Shown: positions 6,905 through 15,276 of the stretch, in pieces | How positions within the stretch are numbered: position 1 is the stretch's first letter | Layout: the number at the start of each line of letters is the position of its first letter | Assembly (NCBI GenBank): GCA_964619285.1 | Contig: CAZUCT010000012.1 | Coordinates: 1-47,682, forward strand | Source of the DNA: CALKCV01 sp964619285 | Lineage (GTDB): Bacteria > Cyanobacteriota > Cyanobacteriia > Cyanobacteriales > Microcoleaceae | DNA length: 47,682 nucleotides | Direction of reading: 5' to 3' | Made by a program: the position numbers and the translations under genes | Notes under the pieces: model-generated | What the model was told of the DNA's origin: nothing | What the model saw: the letters and a program-made list of their open reading frames with translations, nothing else | Databases searched by the model: none

Positions 6905-8830
6905 TTAAATATTCATAATTTCCACCTCTTCTAAATCCTCTGCCGGTTCAAATCCAAACACCCGAGAATAGAAATAAAACTCCCCCTCCAACGCCCTTTT
7001 AATATTCTCAGAACGCCGAAAACCGTGTTGTTCTCCCTCAAAAGCAACGTAAGCTACTGGCAAACCTTTTTGCCTTAAAGCCTCCACCATCATTTCCGCT
7101 TGATTTGGCGGAACGATTTTATCTTCTAAACCTTGGAAAAAAGCCACCGGACAGGATAAACGTTCTGTAAAATGAATCGGCGATCGCTCTTCATACAAAT
7201 CTTTTCGTGCCGGATAAGGCCCTATCAAACCATCCAAATAACGAGACTCAAATTTATGAGTATCCTTTGCTAAAGCCTCCAAATCGCTAACTCCATAATA
7301 ACTAGCTCCCCCCTTAAAGACATCGGTAAAAGTCAAAGCGCATAAAGTCGTATAACCCCCAGCGCTACCTCCAGAAATTGCCATTTTATCCCCGTCAACT
7401 AAGCCTTTTTCTGCTAAATATTTCGCCCCATTAGCGCAGTCGTTGACATCAACAATTCCCCAACTATCTTTTAATCGCTGGCGGTACTCCCGTCCGTAAC
7501 CGGTACTCCCTCCATAATTAACATCCAAAACGGCAAAACCCCGACTCGTCCAATATTGAATTTTTAAACTAAAACTGCTGGAAGTTGCCGCAGTCGGGCC
7601 GCCGTGACTTTTTACTAATAAAGGAGGTTTATCCCCTTCTGGCGCGGTGTAATCTTTATTGGTTGGCGGATAGAAAAAACCGTAAGCAGTTTTGCCTTTG
7701 TCTGTGGGAAATTCGATGGTTTCGGGAACGGATAAATAACCGTTATCTATTTCTAAATCGCTGGAACGTTTTAAAACGAAAATCTGTTTTGTTGCCAAAT
7801 TCATTTCTATAATTGCCGTTCCTTCAGTGGCAGAACTCCCCAGAAAGAACAGGCGATCGCCCTCTGCTTTCACGCCACCAATAGACGTATAAGGAGTCTC
7901 GATTTCTTGCAGTTGTTTGGTAGTAGTGTCGAGAGTTGCCAGATGCCAGATGCCGTCTTTGGTATAAGTGCAGGCAATTCGGTTGCTTCCCGCAAAAGCA
8001 TAAGTCGACATCCCAAACACCCACTGGGGCATCCCAAATTCCGCTGCCATTTCGCACATCGGTTCGATCGCCCCGCCGACGTACCTGTAGAGGTTCCACC
8101 AATTAGAGCGATCGCTGACAAAATACAAATCCCCCTCCGGCGACCATTGAGGTTGAAATATCGACTCGGAGTTACCGCCGGCGACGAACAGGCAGGATGC
8201 CTGTTCTACGGAACCGTCGGTCTTAATTTCCGCCATCCATAATTCGGTACCATCCCAGGGCATATTCGGATGAGTCCAACTAATCCAACACACTCGCGAA
8301 CCGTCGGGACTCAAACTGGGAGATGCGTAAAAGTCTTTTCCTTGATGAAGAACGGTTATTTCTCCATTATCCAAGTTGACCGCAATTAAATTATTAGTCG
8401 GTTCGCCGCTGCCAGTATCTTCTTCCCCCACGCAAATCAATCGGTTTCGTTGTTTGTCAATGATGCCGTCGGCATAACGCCAGTTGCCCTCTGCAGTTAA
8501 GGGTTGAGGTTCCGAGTCTGGAGTTTGTCGGTAAAGGCGTTGGTCGGCGAAATTGGAAAAATAAATAGAGCGAACGCCCACTGTCACCGCCGCCCCGCCG
8601 TATTCGTGAACGCGAGTGCGGGCGTTTAACGGTGGGGGTGTCATATCGGTGGTTCGTCCCTCGGGAGTGCGTCGAACGATAACGTTACGTCCGCCTTCGG
8701 TGGGTCGTCCCTCTATCCAGTAGATATTCTCCCCATCGATGGCGATGCCCCCAAGTCCCACCGTTCCCGCCAAGATGACATCGGCGGTGATGGGAGATTT
8801 CCAAGAACCGAATGGTGCTACTTGAGTCAT
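6905..8830 (-). CDS. Prolyl oligopeptidase family (S9) serine peptidase
   Basis: A 641-residue S9 peptidase of the acylaminoacyl-peptidase/dipeptidyl aminopeptidase kind, hydrolysing short peptides. The N-terminal half (about residues 15-370) is a WD/beta-propeller with repeats such as SPSLSPDGSRVCWISWTHP and IFQPQWSPEGDLYFVSDRSN. The C-terminal alpha/beta-hydrolase (about 390-625) has the nucleophile elbow GGSAGGY, the acid in GLEDKIVPP and the His in FEGEQHGFR. No signal peptide is seen, so it should be cytoplasmic. The ATG is preceded by GGAGG about 12 bases upstream. A palindromic repeat (8186-8206) is read through in frame in the propeller as EQASCLFVAGG. Confidence 0.92.
   Translation of the reverse strand: MTQVAPFGSWKSPITADVILAGTVGLGGIAIDGENIYWIEGRPTEGGRNVIVRRTPEGRTTDMTPPPLNARTRVHEYGGAAVTVGVRSIYFSNFADQRLYRQTPDSEPQPLTAEGNWRYADGIIDKQRNRLICVGEEDTGSGEPTNNLIAVNLDNGEITVLHQGKDFYASPSLSPDGSRVCWISWTHPNMPWDGTELWMAEIKTDGSVEQASCLFVAGGNSESIFQPQWSPEGDLYFVSDRSNWWNLYRYVGGAIEPMCEMAAEFGMPQWVFGMSTYAFAGSNRIACTYTKDGIWHLATLDTTTKQLQEIETPYTSIGGVKAEGDRLFFLGSSATEGTAIIEMNLATKQIFVLKRSSDLEIDNGYLSVPETIEFPTDKGKTAYGFFYPPTNKDYTAPEGDKPPLLVKSHGGPTAATSSSFSLKIQYWTSRGFAVLDVNYGGSTGYGREYRQRLKDSWGIVDVNDCANGAKYLAEKGLVDGDKMAISGGSAGGYTTLCALTFTDVFKGGASYYGVSDLEALAKDTHKFESRYLDGLIGPYPARKDLYEERSPIHFTERLSCPVAFFQGLEDKIVPPNQAEMMVEALRQKGLPVAYVAFEGEQHGFRRSENIKRALEGEFYFYSRVFGFEPAEDLEEVEIMNI
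8186..8206. repeat. GAACAGGCA palindrome inside the S9 peptidase gene
   Basis: GAACAGGCA, GGA and TGCCTGTTC form a 9-base-arm palindrome, flanked by TACGG. Relatives occur between genes at 9639-9665 and 46713-46737. Here it is translated within the propeller domain, making a loop that looks about two residues longer than I expect in relatives. Confidence 0.7.
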
Positions 8831-8982
8831 ATTTGCTTTGATACCTCCATTAAGGATTTGTTACGATTTCCTACCTTATCACAATTTGGGAATGGGGAGT
8901 TGGGAATCGGGAATCGTTCCTTGACAATTGCGGTTGCTGAGATTATTATAGTAATCCTAAATGGTTTGTAATAAATTAAAAA

Positions 8983-9642
8983 ATGGATAAAAACTCCGAA
9001 GTTCTTTCCCATTCCCTATTCCCCATTCCCCATTCCCAAAAAAGAGAGATTACTCTGAAAGAATTAGAAGAAAAGTTTAATCTAAAACTAGAAACAGACC
9101 CCAATTTTTTTCGCGAGTGGCAGGATAACTTACCCGAAATTAGCGACTTGCAAAAGGAACTCTTAGACCGAGTAAAAGCGGGTTATTTTAACTTGCTTTA
9201 TTATCCTCCTTTGCTGGAAAAACCTATTAATATGGCGATAGTTTCGCCCTTGTTATTTATCGGCGAGTTTTATTTAGCTCCTTTTCATTTTAAAGCCGAA
9301 AAAAATATCGAGATTGCCGCCGAAGATGAAGGTCTAACCGTTAAAGGCAACATCGATACTTTAGTTTTGCAAGAGGGGATGTGGATAATGGTAATTGAAT
9401 CGAAACAAGCCAGTTTTTCCATAGAAGCCGGTTTGCCACAAATCTTAGCTTATATGTTAGCAAACCCCGATGGGGAAAAACCAACTTTTGGCATGATAAC
9501 CACTGGAGGTACTTTCATTTTTATTAAGTTGGTGAAGGGCGACAGCTCCAAATATGCTACTTCTGCGGAGTTTTCTTTGCGCAATCCCGGCAACGATTTA
9601 TATACAGTTTTGAGGATTCTTAAAGGTTTGAGCATCCCGTAG
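8983..9642 (+). CDS. PD-(D/E)XK-like protein (cyanobacterial 'restriction endonuclease subunit R'-type, standalone)
   Basis: A 219-residue protein of a widespread cyanobacterial family often labelled restriction endonuclease subunit R, although it has no helicase. WQDNLPEISDLQKELLDRV and VSPLLFIGEFYLAPF are family motifs; KGNIDTLVLQEGMW with VIESKQASFSIEAGLPQ supplies the D...ExK pattern of a PD-(D/E)XK nuclease core, near residues 120-145. The biological role is unknown. The first 19 residues (LSHSLFPIPHSQK) are encoded by CCCCATT-type heptamers, and no Shine-Dalgarno is obvious, so the original start has probably been displaced. The stop codon TAG lies inside a palindromic repeat. Confidence 0.75.
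   Translation: MDKNSEVLSHSLFPIPHSQKREITLKELEEKFNLKLETDPNFFREWQDNLPEISDLQKELLDRVKAGYFNLLYYPPLLEKPINMAIVSPLLFIGEFYLAPFHFKAEKNIEIAAEDEGLTVKGNIDTLVLQEGMWIMVIESKQASFSIEAGLPQILAYMLANPDGEKPTFGMITTGGTFIFIKLVKGDSSKYATSAEFSLRNPGNDLYTVLRILKGLSIP
9009..9039. repeat. CCCCATT heptamers inside a coding region
   Basis: CCCATTCCCTATTCCCCATT and a further CCCCATTCCC run at the 5' end of the PD-(D/E)XK-like gene. Three 7-base units equal 21 bases, so the array stays in frame. Read here it gives HSLFPIPHS; the opposite strand of the same kind of array gives HSPFPIPYS in the O-antigen-ligase gene. Confidence 0.8.
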
Positions 9643-9665
9643 AACAGGCATCTTGCCTGTTCTAC
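9639..9665 (+). repeat. GTAGAACAGGCA palindrome at the 3' end of the nuclease-like gene
   Basis: Perfect 12-base arms GTAGAACAGGCA and TGCCTGTTCTAC around TCT. The TAG stop of the upstream gene is part of the left arm. The hairpin is followed by TTTCCC, so it could help end transcription of either convergent gene. Confidence 0.8.
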
Positions 9666-9688
9666 TTTCCCAAGAAAGAGTTTACTCT

Positions 9689-10612
9689 TCAATTGCGCTC
9701 GATTCTATAATTCGCAACCAAACGATACTCGCTACCCCCTGGAACTTCTACTATATCGTCAGCTGCATTAGCAGTCTCCACGCAGACCAACCGCTTATAA
9801 TCTTCATCCTCCAAATCTGCCATGTTCCCAGAAATCTCCACCCACGGATTCCAGACTATAGCAGTTTTACTCCCACTAGAAGAAATGCAGATTTTGCGAC
9901 CCAAAGCAGCATCTTCTATAACTAACTCACTCCCTACGTTAGTGTAGATGCGATCGACTTCCGAAGCAAACGTTACCGCACCTTTCTGGGTCTTCTTCGC
10001 GCCGCCGTCTGGCTTATCGATGTATTCGAGTTTTTCCAAACCGATAACTTTGACTTTCTCGATATCTCCTACTTTAAAATAAGTGTGGAGCGCTTGGGTA
10101 ATCGAAAAAGAGCGATGTTGCATCCGCAACGCTTCGCGAACGCCCGTATTGCGAGTTATCAACTCCACAGTCAAGGTATCTCCGATAGATATTGCGATCG
10201 CCACCTCGAACTCTTCAGGCCAAATTTCCCGCGTCTCGGCAGTTGCCGCCACTCCCAGGGTCACCTTAACTTCCCCATCTGCAGTCGTTTCCGTTGCCAA
10301 AACGTTCCACAAGCGATTCCTGACAAACCCGTGACTGGGACCACCCTCCGGGTCGGGCCCGAACCAAGGCCAGCATACCGGGATGCCCCCTTTGATGGCT
10401 TTTCCTTCCTGATAATAGGCTTTCTCGCTGAGAAACATCAGGTCTTCGGGCTCGTTAGTAGGTTGGAAAGACAGCACTTGTCCCCCATAGACCGAGATGG
10501 AAGCTTTGGCTTTTGGGCCATCGATTTCTATCAGAGGAAAGCCGCCTTTCCCTTCTACGAATCTGAGTTGGCCCGCAATGCCATAATCGGCGTTTAGTTG
10601 CTCGATAGTCAT
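9689..10612 (-). CDS. D-hexose-6-phosphate mutarotase (glucose-6-phosphate 1-epimerase-like)
   Basis: A 307-residue aldose-1-epimerase-fold enzyme that interconverts the anomers of glucose-6-phosphate and related sugar phosphates in the cytoplasm. Visible signatures are GGQVLSFQP near the N-terminus, KGGIPVCWPWFGPDP, SHGFVRNRLW (catalytic His region), QALHTYFKVGDI, and VWNPWVEI near the C-terminus. Between the usual ELITRNTG and FSITQALHTYF lies an extra VREALRMQHRS stretch, encoded by a 29-base repeat also present at 13672-13700. Length is close to the family norm of about 290-300 residues plus that insert. It faces the nuclease-like gene convergently. Confidence 0.9.
   Translation of the reverse strand: MTIEQLNADYGIAGQLRFVEGKGGFPLIEIDGPKAKASISVYGGQVLSFQPTNEPEDLMFLSEKAYYQEGKAIKGGIPVCWPWFGPDPEGGPSHGFVRNRLWNVLATETTADGEVKVTLGVAATAETREIWPEEFEVAIAISIGDTLTVELITRNTGVREALRMQHRSFSITQALHTYFKVGDIEKVKVIGLEKLEYIDKPDGGAKKTQKGAVTFASEVDRIYTNVGSELVIEDAALGRKICISSSGSKTAIVWNPWVEISGNMADLEDEDYKRLVCVETANAADDIVEVPGGSEYRLVANYRIERN
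10110..10138. repeat. In-frame 29-base repeat inserted in the mutarotase gene
   Basis: The plus strand reads GAGCGATGTTGCATCCGCAA followed by CGCTTCGCG; the reverse complement recurs exactly at 13672-13700 in an unrelated gene. It has a partial palindrome (TTGCATCCGCAA) and a HIP1-like end. Translation of the minus strand gives REALRMQHRS. Confidence 0.85.
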
Positions 10613-10695
10613 ACTTTTTATTCCCTGAATTGTTTGCCCCTGGCGAACCGATATCGGTCTGCAGTGGCGATCGCATTATATCCCCCCAGAAAGCA

Positions 10696-10770
10696 GAAAC
10701 CGGGCTTTTCTGCAAAAACCCGGTTTCTTGAGATTTAAAAAACTCGATTTCTTGGGCGAAACCGGGTGGG
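10696..10770. repeat. AAACCCGGTTT-family hairpins upstream of the mutarotase gene
   Basis: GAAACCGGGCTTTTCTGC with AAAAACCCGGTTTC (10696-10727) is a slightly degenerate copy, followed at about 10744-10768 by a half copy (GATTTCTTGGGCGAAACCGG). It lies between the divergent starts/ends of the mutarotase and first PEP-CTERM genes. Confidence 0.65.
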
Positions 10771-10833
10771 GCGATCGAGCGAAGAAAGGGTTGTTGGTAG
10801 GGTCCAATTTCCCCGCTCAGTTATTTCTAGCTA

Positions 10834-11655
10834 TTAGGAGGATTTGCGACGACGGGAAAGGAACATTCCACCGCCCAAGAAAGCTAAACTAACAATTGCG
10901 CTAGGCTCTGGTACGTCGATAGGAGTTTCATCTTCTACATACTGGTCGAATTGTACCTTGGAAATGGCACCGCTGATACCATTAAAATTAACGTCCAATT
11001 TCCAAACATCTTTAAGACCTTCGGAACCTAAGTCAAATTTCCAGATGGAGTTATCTCCGTTACTGTTAGGTTTGTGAAGCAGTTGGGCGAAATCTCGCAT
11101 TTCGTAATCGTCAATTTTTTCGCCATTTTCACCGTAGGCCGTCAGGACTAATTTCTCCTGTTTGTTCTCTTCCGCCAGATCGTAGTCGAGAAATTCCAAG
11201 TTGTAGAGAGTAACGGCCGATGTAAAATCGAAGCTGATAATGCCACCGTTGCTATCGTCATCCGGGTTTTTATACAGACCGTCGCTGTCGATCTGGTTGC
11301 TGCCAACCTTCTCCTGAATAATCAAGACATTGCCCCGGTGATTGTCGCCCAAGTATGCGGTTCCTAAGTCAGGATCGCCACCGCTGCACTTGTTTGGTCC
11401 GCTGTTTCCCTCACAATTACTGTCGAAGACGGTCAAAGCTTTTCTGTTAACGCTCATATTAACGCCCCACTCCGACCACTCGTCGCCCTGGAGTTGGGTT
11501 CCGGCAGGCAGACTTATGTTGTCAGGGTTCATATCGAAGTCGATAGTTCTTTTAATAGTACCCGCTTCGGCGGAAGTGATGGTTGCTGCTGCTAGGGTCA
11601 AGGTCGCGGCGGCAACTGAAGAAGCGCCTAATAAAGTTGATAAAATCTTGTTCAT
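10834..11655 (-). CDS. PEP-CTERM sorting-domain protein 1
   Basis: The protein has 273 residues. A Sec signal peptide covers about residues 1-31 (MNKILSTLLGASSVAAATL, cut near SAEAG). The exported part is acidic and Asp/Asn-rich, with a single disulphide-size Cys pair (CEGNSGPNKC), and resembles a beta-sandwich anchored-surface protein of unknown ligand. The C-terminus VPEPSAIVSLAFLGGGMF then LSRRRKSS is a complete PEP-CTERM signal: PEP motif, membrane helix and basic tail. In known systems an exosortase cleaves it during export; no exosortase is in this window. The tail is almost identical at DNA level to that of the next gene. Start is ATG behind AAGGGGGATAATTAAA. Confidence 0.88.
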   Translation of the reverse strand: MNKILSTLLGASSVAAATLTLAAATITSAEAGTIKRTIDFDMNPDNISLPAGTQLQGDEWSEWGVNMSVNRKALTVFDSNCEGNSGPNKCSGGDPDLGTAYLGDNHRGNVLIIQEKVGSNQIDSDGLYKNPDDDSNGGIISFDFTSAVTLYNLEFLDYDLAEENKQEKLVLTAYGENGEKIDDYEMRDFAQLLHKPNSNGDNSIWKFDLGSEGLKDVWKLDVNFNGISGAISKVQFDQYVEDETPIDVPEPSAIVSLAFLGGGMFLSRRRKSS

Positions 11656-12147
11656 TTTAATTATCCCCCTTGGTTTTTTTGCTAATTTAACTTTTTTGCT
11701 ACTGAACTTTGTTTGTTTAATTCAGCTTTAAGCGCCGGTGGGCTTTTTTATTCATGTCACCATTATAAACACGAATAACCTTGAAATAAGTAAAGCTGCT
11801 GTAAAGATTGGCTAGAGTTTTATGAAGTTTCTGTAAAGATGACTCTCTCTGCGGACGAAACCTGGTTTTTGCACCGATGCCGTCCCATTAAAAAACCCGA
11901 TTTCTTAGACGAAACCGGGTCGAGTAAAGGTAGAAAAGCTTTAATCATCATTTATAAAAATTAACCATATTCAAACAAAGTCTCCATCAATTTTTAGAAA
12001 AAAATTCGACTTTTATCCTCTCAGGAGCCTAGCGCTGCCAAAAAAAGGCTAGGCTTTAACTGTTGGGAAAGAAGGGCTTGCGGAACGGGCCACCGATTTT
12101 TCTGACTGCCCCATTCTTCCCTCCTTCCCGTCAGTTAGTACCAGCTC
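11656..12147. other. Intergenic region between the two PEP-CTERM genes
   Basis: No coding frame is convincing. It holds the leader of PEP-CTERM gene 1 (11656-11671, AAGGGGGATAATTAAA on the minus strand), a small GC hairpin near 11727-11745 (AAGCGCCGGTGGGCTT), two CTGTAAAGAT direct repeats at about 11801 and 11832 in the likely promoter region, and a degenerate AAACCCGGTTT-type pair (AAAAAACCCGATTTCTTAGA with GAAACCGGGT, about 11890-11921). Confidence 0.5.
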
Positions 12148-12852
12148 TTAGGAGGACTTGCGACGACGGGAAAGGAACATTCCACCACCCAAGAAGGCTA
12201 GACCGAGGACAGCGCTAGGCTCTGGCACATAGACTTTAGATTCCTTGTTTTCTTCTTCGCGAAGAGCAACTTCTATGTCAGAAACGTAGAACGATAAATG
12301 AGACAGACCTCTACCTTTGCCGTTGTTTGTTGACACGCCCAGAGTATTCCAGTCCAAAACTGTGCCCGCTTCGATGCCGTCAAACATATAAGCGCTCCAA
12401 TTAGTGCCAGTTTTGAGGACTATGGCAAATTCATGCTCGACGTCTTTCAAAAATTCTACTTTTCCTTCATTTCCGTCTTCTCCACCAAGACCAAACATTT
12501 TGTAGTATTCGGTTTCTACACCTTCATAGTACTCCTCGTCGATGTCGATCTTGTAGGCATCATTTTTTGCCCAGTCGTCGTTAATTGAAGCTCCCGAAGC
12601 GAAGAGGTTGGCTACTTCTGTCAAACTGTTGGAATCATTTCCGCTAAAAGCACCTTCGCAGCCAGTATAGGTGGCTATATCTCTGAAAATGTTATCCACA
12701 TCGCAGACCGCATTGCTGGTAGTGTCGCCACCACCGCCGCCGGGCTTGCCCCCACCGCCGCCGGGTTTAGCAAAAGCATCTGTAGCCGATACGGCAACTA
12801 ACCCAAGGCTCATTAAAGAAGCACCCAATACTGTTGATAAAACCTTTTTCAT
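12148..12852 (-). CDS. PEP-CTERM sorting-domain protein 2 (Gly-rich N-terminus)
   Basis: The protein has 234 residues. The signal peptide MKKVLSTVLGASLMSLGLV is cut near DAFA; then comes a flexible KPGGGGGKPGGGGG linker and an acidic domain (about 50-205) with two cysteines (VCDVDN and TGCEG). It contains NWSAYMFDGIEAGTVLDWNT and GRGLSHLSFYV, a pattern seen in other PEP-CTERM surface proteins of unknown role. It ends VPEPSAVLGLAFLGGGMF then LSRRRKSS, the PEP-CTERM signal. The upstream AAGGGAGGATAATTAAA before the ATG closely matches that of PEP-CTERM gene 1, so both ends of the genes are shared while the middle differs. Confidence 0.88.
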   Translation of the reverse strand: MKKVLSTVLGASLMSLGLVAVSATDAFAKPGGGGGKPGGGGGDTTSNAVCDVDNIFRDIATYTGCEGAFSGNDSNSLTEVANLFASGASINDDWAKNDAYKIDIDEEYYEGVETEYYKMFGLGGEDGNEGKVEFLKDVEHEFAIVLKTGTNWSAYMFDGIEAGTVLDWNTLGVSTNNGKGRGLSHLSFYVSDIEVALREEENKESKVYVPEPSAVLGLAFLGGGMFLSRRRKSS

Positions 12853-13395
12853 TTTAATTATCCTCCCTTGTTTTTTTACTACTTTAACTTTTCTACTTTA
12901 AAAAGAGATTTCAGTAGGCTTTGCCTGCTTTTCTCTTTTTACCTTCATTTATTTTAACCCCATTTCCTCTCACCCCGCATCCGCAATTCTGCTGAACTTT
13001 GTTTTGTTTTCTGCCTGTTTGAAAATGGCTGTTAGCGAGTGGGTTATTGGGCTGAAGCATTACTTCATGTTTTTAGCATAACCGCTCTTTTCTCAAAGTA
13101 CAACCCCTTTTGGCAGACTTTATAGAAACAATACAATCCTCCAGACAACCCCCCTAACCCTAAATTACCCTCAATGCTAGTGGTACGACCCCTCATCAGC
13201 TTTTGATTGCTTAACAGCTATTTTCAAGTTTTTGTAAAGCTCGATATTTCACTTGACTTTAGTTCGCTTTTGTGTTATTTTTGCTTAGTTGCTGCTCTAG
13301 CTTCCTTGTTTGGGGTGCCTCGAATCTTTGTAAAAGAATAAAAGCGGCCAAAAACAATTACCCATTCCCCATTCCCCATTCCCCAAGAACAAAAA
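12853..13395. other. Intergenic region upstream of PEP-CTERM gene 2
   Basis: It begins with the gene's leader (12853-12869). A short stem, GTAGGC/GCCTGC, lies at about 12913-12926 with a T-rich flank. Around 13361-13386 there are CCCCATT heptamers ending just before the ATG of the DUF3493 gene. Otherwise I see AT-rich sequence without a coding frame. Confidence 0.5.
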
Positions 13396-13716
13396 ATGTC
13401 CAATCCCAACCCAAACAACCGTCCCCGCAACCCCAAAATTAGCCCCGAAAAATATGCCCGCCTCCAAGCAGAGGCCAAAGCACCCTATCGCGGACTGCGG
13501 CAATTTATTTATGTGGCCTTCGGAGCCTCTGGCTTCATCGGGGCCGTTATTTTCCTTGCCGAAATAGCTGCCGGTCGCAATATGGAAACGACCCTCCCTA
13601 ACTTTGCCTTACAAATTGGAGTCGTGGCCCTCATGGTCTGGCTCTTCCGCCTCGAACAGAAAGCCAGCGATCGCGAAGCGTTGCGGATGCAACATCGCTC
13701 CTCTAAGTCTAAGTAA
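13396..13716 (+). CDS. DUF3493-domain membrane protein
   Basis: A 106-residue protein of the DUF3493 family, found in cyanobacteria and in plant LPA-type photosystem II accumulation factors, so a thylakoid role is likely but not proven. KYARLQAEAKAPYRGLRQF and FGASGFIGAVIFLAEIAAG are family motifs; residues about 35-58 and 70-88 form two membrane segments, ending VVALMVWLFRLEQ. The family normally stops soon after that. Here the tail KASDREALRMQHRSSKSK is added by the 29-base repeat. The ATG follows CCCCATT heptamers directly, so ribosome-binding signals are weak. Confidence 0.82.
   Translation: MSNPNPNNRPRNPKISPEKYARLQAEAKAPYRGLRQFIYVAFGASGFIGAVIFLAEIAAGRNMETTLPNFALQIGVVALMVWLFRLEQKASDREALRMQHRSSKSK
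13672..13700. repeat. In-frame 29-base repeat at the end of the DUF3493 gene
   Basis: The plus strand reads CGCGAAGCGTTGCGGATGCA followed by ACATCGCTC, the exact reverse complement of 10110-10138. Here too it is translated as REALRMQHRS, so strand and frame relative to the host gene are the same in both insertions. Confidence 0.85.
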
Positions 13717-14264
13717 CAAAACTTTACATAAGTTTGCGATTCTCAACTTATGACCGCCAAATTTGGAAATCTCAAGAAAATCTTAATAATTTTTAAATCG
13801 AGGTAAAGATGCTGTCAAATAGTAGCAGGGATCGATTGAGGTCGGCCTAATATAGACCTTAACCATAAATAGCGGTCAGCTTAATAAAGACCCTTTCGAT
13901 AAATAACTGTTTAAAAACCATTTATTTCTCCATTTCTCGACAATTGGGGAAATGGCCCTTTATAATGATGAAGTAATGATGAAGTTTTTTAAAGATTGAT
14001 TAAATTTATTAACGACTCCGCACCAGATAAGGAGACCAAAGAGGCGGCCTGTGAAACCCGGTTTTTTCAAAAAACCGGGTTTCTGAAGTACCAAAAAACT
14101 AATACTTGACCGGCTATCTAATTCGTTAGCTGTTAGTGGGAACCTGGCGATCGCTATTGCGTTTAAGAAGATATAGGGTTTCTCAGTTTATTGTTAATTG
14201 CGACTTTACGATTAACAATAAGCCGAGCTCTGAATGTCACGACTCAAATAAAATTCCTATAACC
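13717..14264. other. Intergenic region before the DUF1400 gene
   Basis: It holds a hairpin CATAAGTT/AACTTATG (13727-13752) just after the DUF3493 stop, two ATGATGAAGT direct repeats near 13965-13985, and a perfect AAACCCGGTTT palindrome (14053-14083). No convincing coding frame was found; the frame of the next gene is open further upstream but lacks a signal-peptide-compatible start. Confidence 0.5.
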
Positions 14265-14840
14265 ATGAAATCACCAAAAATTTTCCCGAAATGTTGCCTC
14301 TTATTTACTTTAACTTTTGGATATTTATTGTATCCTGCCTCGGCAACTGCCGCCGAAAAAGTGGTTTTGAAGTACAGTATTTTTAAAATCCCAATTACCG
14401 TCAGCGAATTAAAAACATTCGTGGAAACCGGGGAAATGTCTTTGAAAATGAAAGCTATTTTAGGCCAAGCTGGAGAAAATCCCGAATCAGTCCGCCAAAC
14501 TTTAACCAAAACAATTCAAGTTAGCCCGACTTTTTTAGACCGCAATTTAAACAGTTTGCCCGGAGACTTTGTTTTGGATAAAGTTGGGAGGATTATTCAT
14601 ACTCCTTCTGGAGAAGAAAACCGAGAGGCCTTGCGTTCTGCTTTAGTATTATCTGCCGAAGATGATAATCGAGTTACTCTCTTAGAAGTAATGCAAAATT
14701 ACCCCACCGAAGAAATTCATGTCGAAGGCGAACGCTTAGTCGAAGCTTATGGCAAAATTGCCAGTTTAGTAGAAACAGTAGATGGCTTAAGAGAAAGATT
14801 AGAAACAGTTATAAACGGCATTAAATTACCTCGTTTATAA
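14265..14840 (+). CDS. DUF1400 (alpha/beta-hydrolase-linked) secreted protein
   Basis: A 191-residue exported protein. The ATG at 14265 gives a proper signal peptide (MKSPKIFPKCCLLFTLTFGY, cut near ATAAE), whereas the longer open frame from 14136 would bury it. The mature part starts KVVLKYSIFKIPITVSELKT and contains HTPSGEENREALRSALVLSA and TLLEVMQNYPTEEIHVEG, all typical of DUF1400. In cyanobacteria this domain often precedes an alpha/beta hydrolase; here it stands alone. Function unknown; probably periplasmic. Confidence 0.8.
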   Translation: MKSPKIFPKCCLLFTLTFGYLLYPASATAAEKVVLKYSIFKIPITVSELKTFVETGEMSLKMKAILGQAGENPESVRQTLTKTIQVSPTFLDRNLNSLPGDFVLDKVGRIIHTPSGEENREALRSALVLSAEDDNRVTLLEVMQNYPTEEIHVEGERLVEAYGKIASLVETVDGLRERLETVINGIKLPRL

Positions 14841-14870
14841 CCCGCAATAATTAGGTGCATTTTACTATTA

Positions 14871-14893
14871 CCCATTGCCCATTCCCCATTCCC
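14871..14893. repeat. CCCATTGCCCATTCCCCATT heptamers
   Basis: Three 7-base units of the CCCCATT family between the DUF1400 gene and the small Cys protein. Confidence 0.8.
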
Positions 14894-14987
14894 ACAATAA
14901 TGTTAAGTTATGTAGCGAATTTGCCAGTTTTCCCAGAAAAGTAGCTTACAATAGACGTAAAGTATGGGGATTTTTAGGAGGTTTGCG

Positions 14988-15185
14988 ATGTTAGTAATAG
15001 TAATGGAAAATCAACTTATTGCTCCTCAAAAAGTTTGTCAAACTTGTTTGCTGGCCGATAGCCACGGTCAACCCCGTTGGAAAGGAGGCCAATTGCGCTG
15101 CGGCCATCCAGTTCCCAAGGGTTCGGAAAACCAAGCTTCGGTATATGAATGCGAAATGGGTTTTAGAATTGCTTCTGTAGATTAA
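14988..15185 (+). CDS. Small four-Cys protein of unknown function
   Basis: A 65-residue protein. AGGAGG at 14977-14982, five bases before ATG 14988, selects this start over the upstream in-frame ATG at 14964. The sequence has VCQTCLLADSHGQPRWKGGQ, then LRCGHPVPKG and VYECEMGFRI, so four cysteines spaced as C-x2-C...C...C, compatible with a zinc ribbon or similar metal site. I recall similar short proteins in many cyanobacteria but know no function. It lies between DUF1400 and Tic20-like genes on the same strand. Confidence 0.7.
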   Translation: MLVIVMENQLIAPQKVCQTCLLADSHGQPRWKGGQLRCGHPVPKGSENQASVYECEMGFRIASVD

Positions 15186-15276
15186 TTAATAAACTGGTTT
15201 GGTCAATCTAGCTTGGCCTGCGCTATCCTGAAGGTATTGGTAAATAATTCTTAACAATCTTCAGGAGAACTTAATT

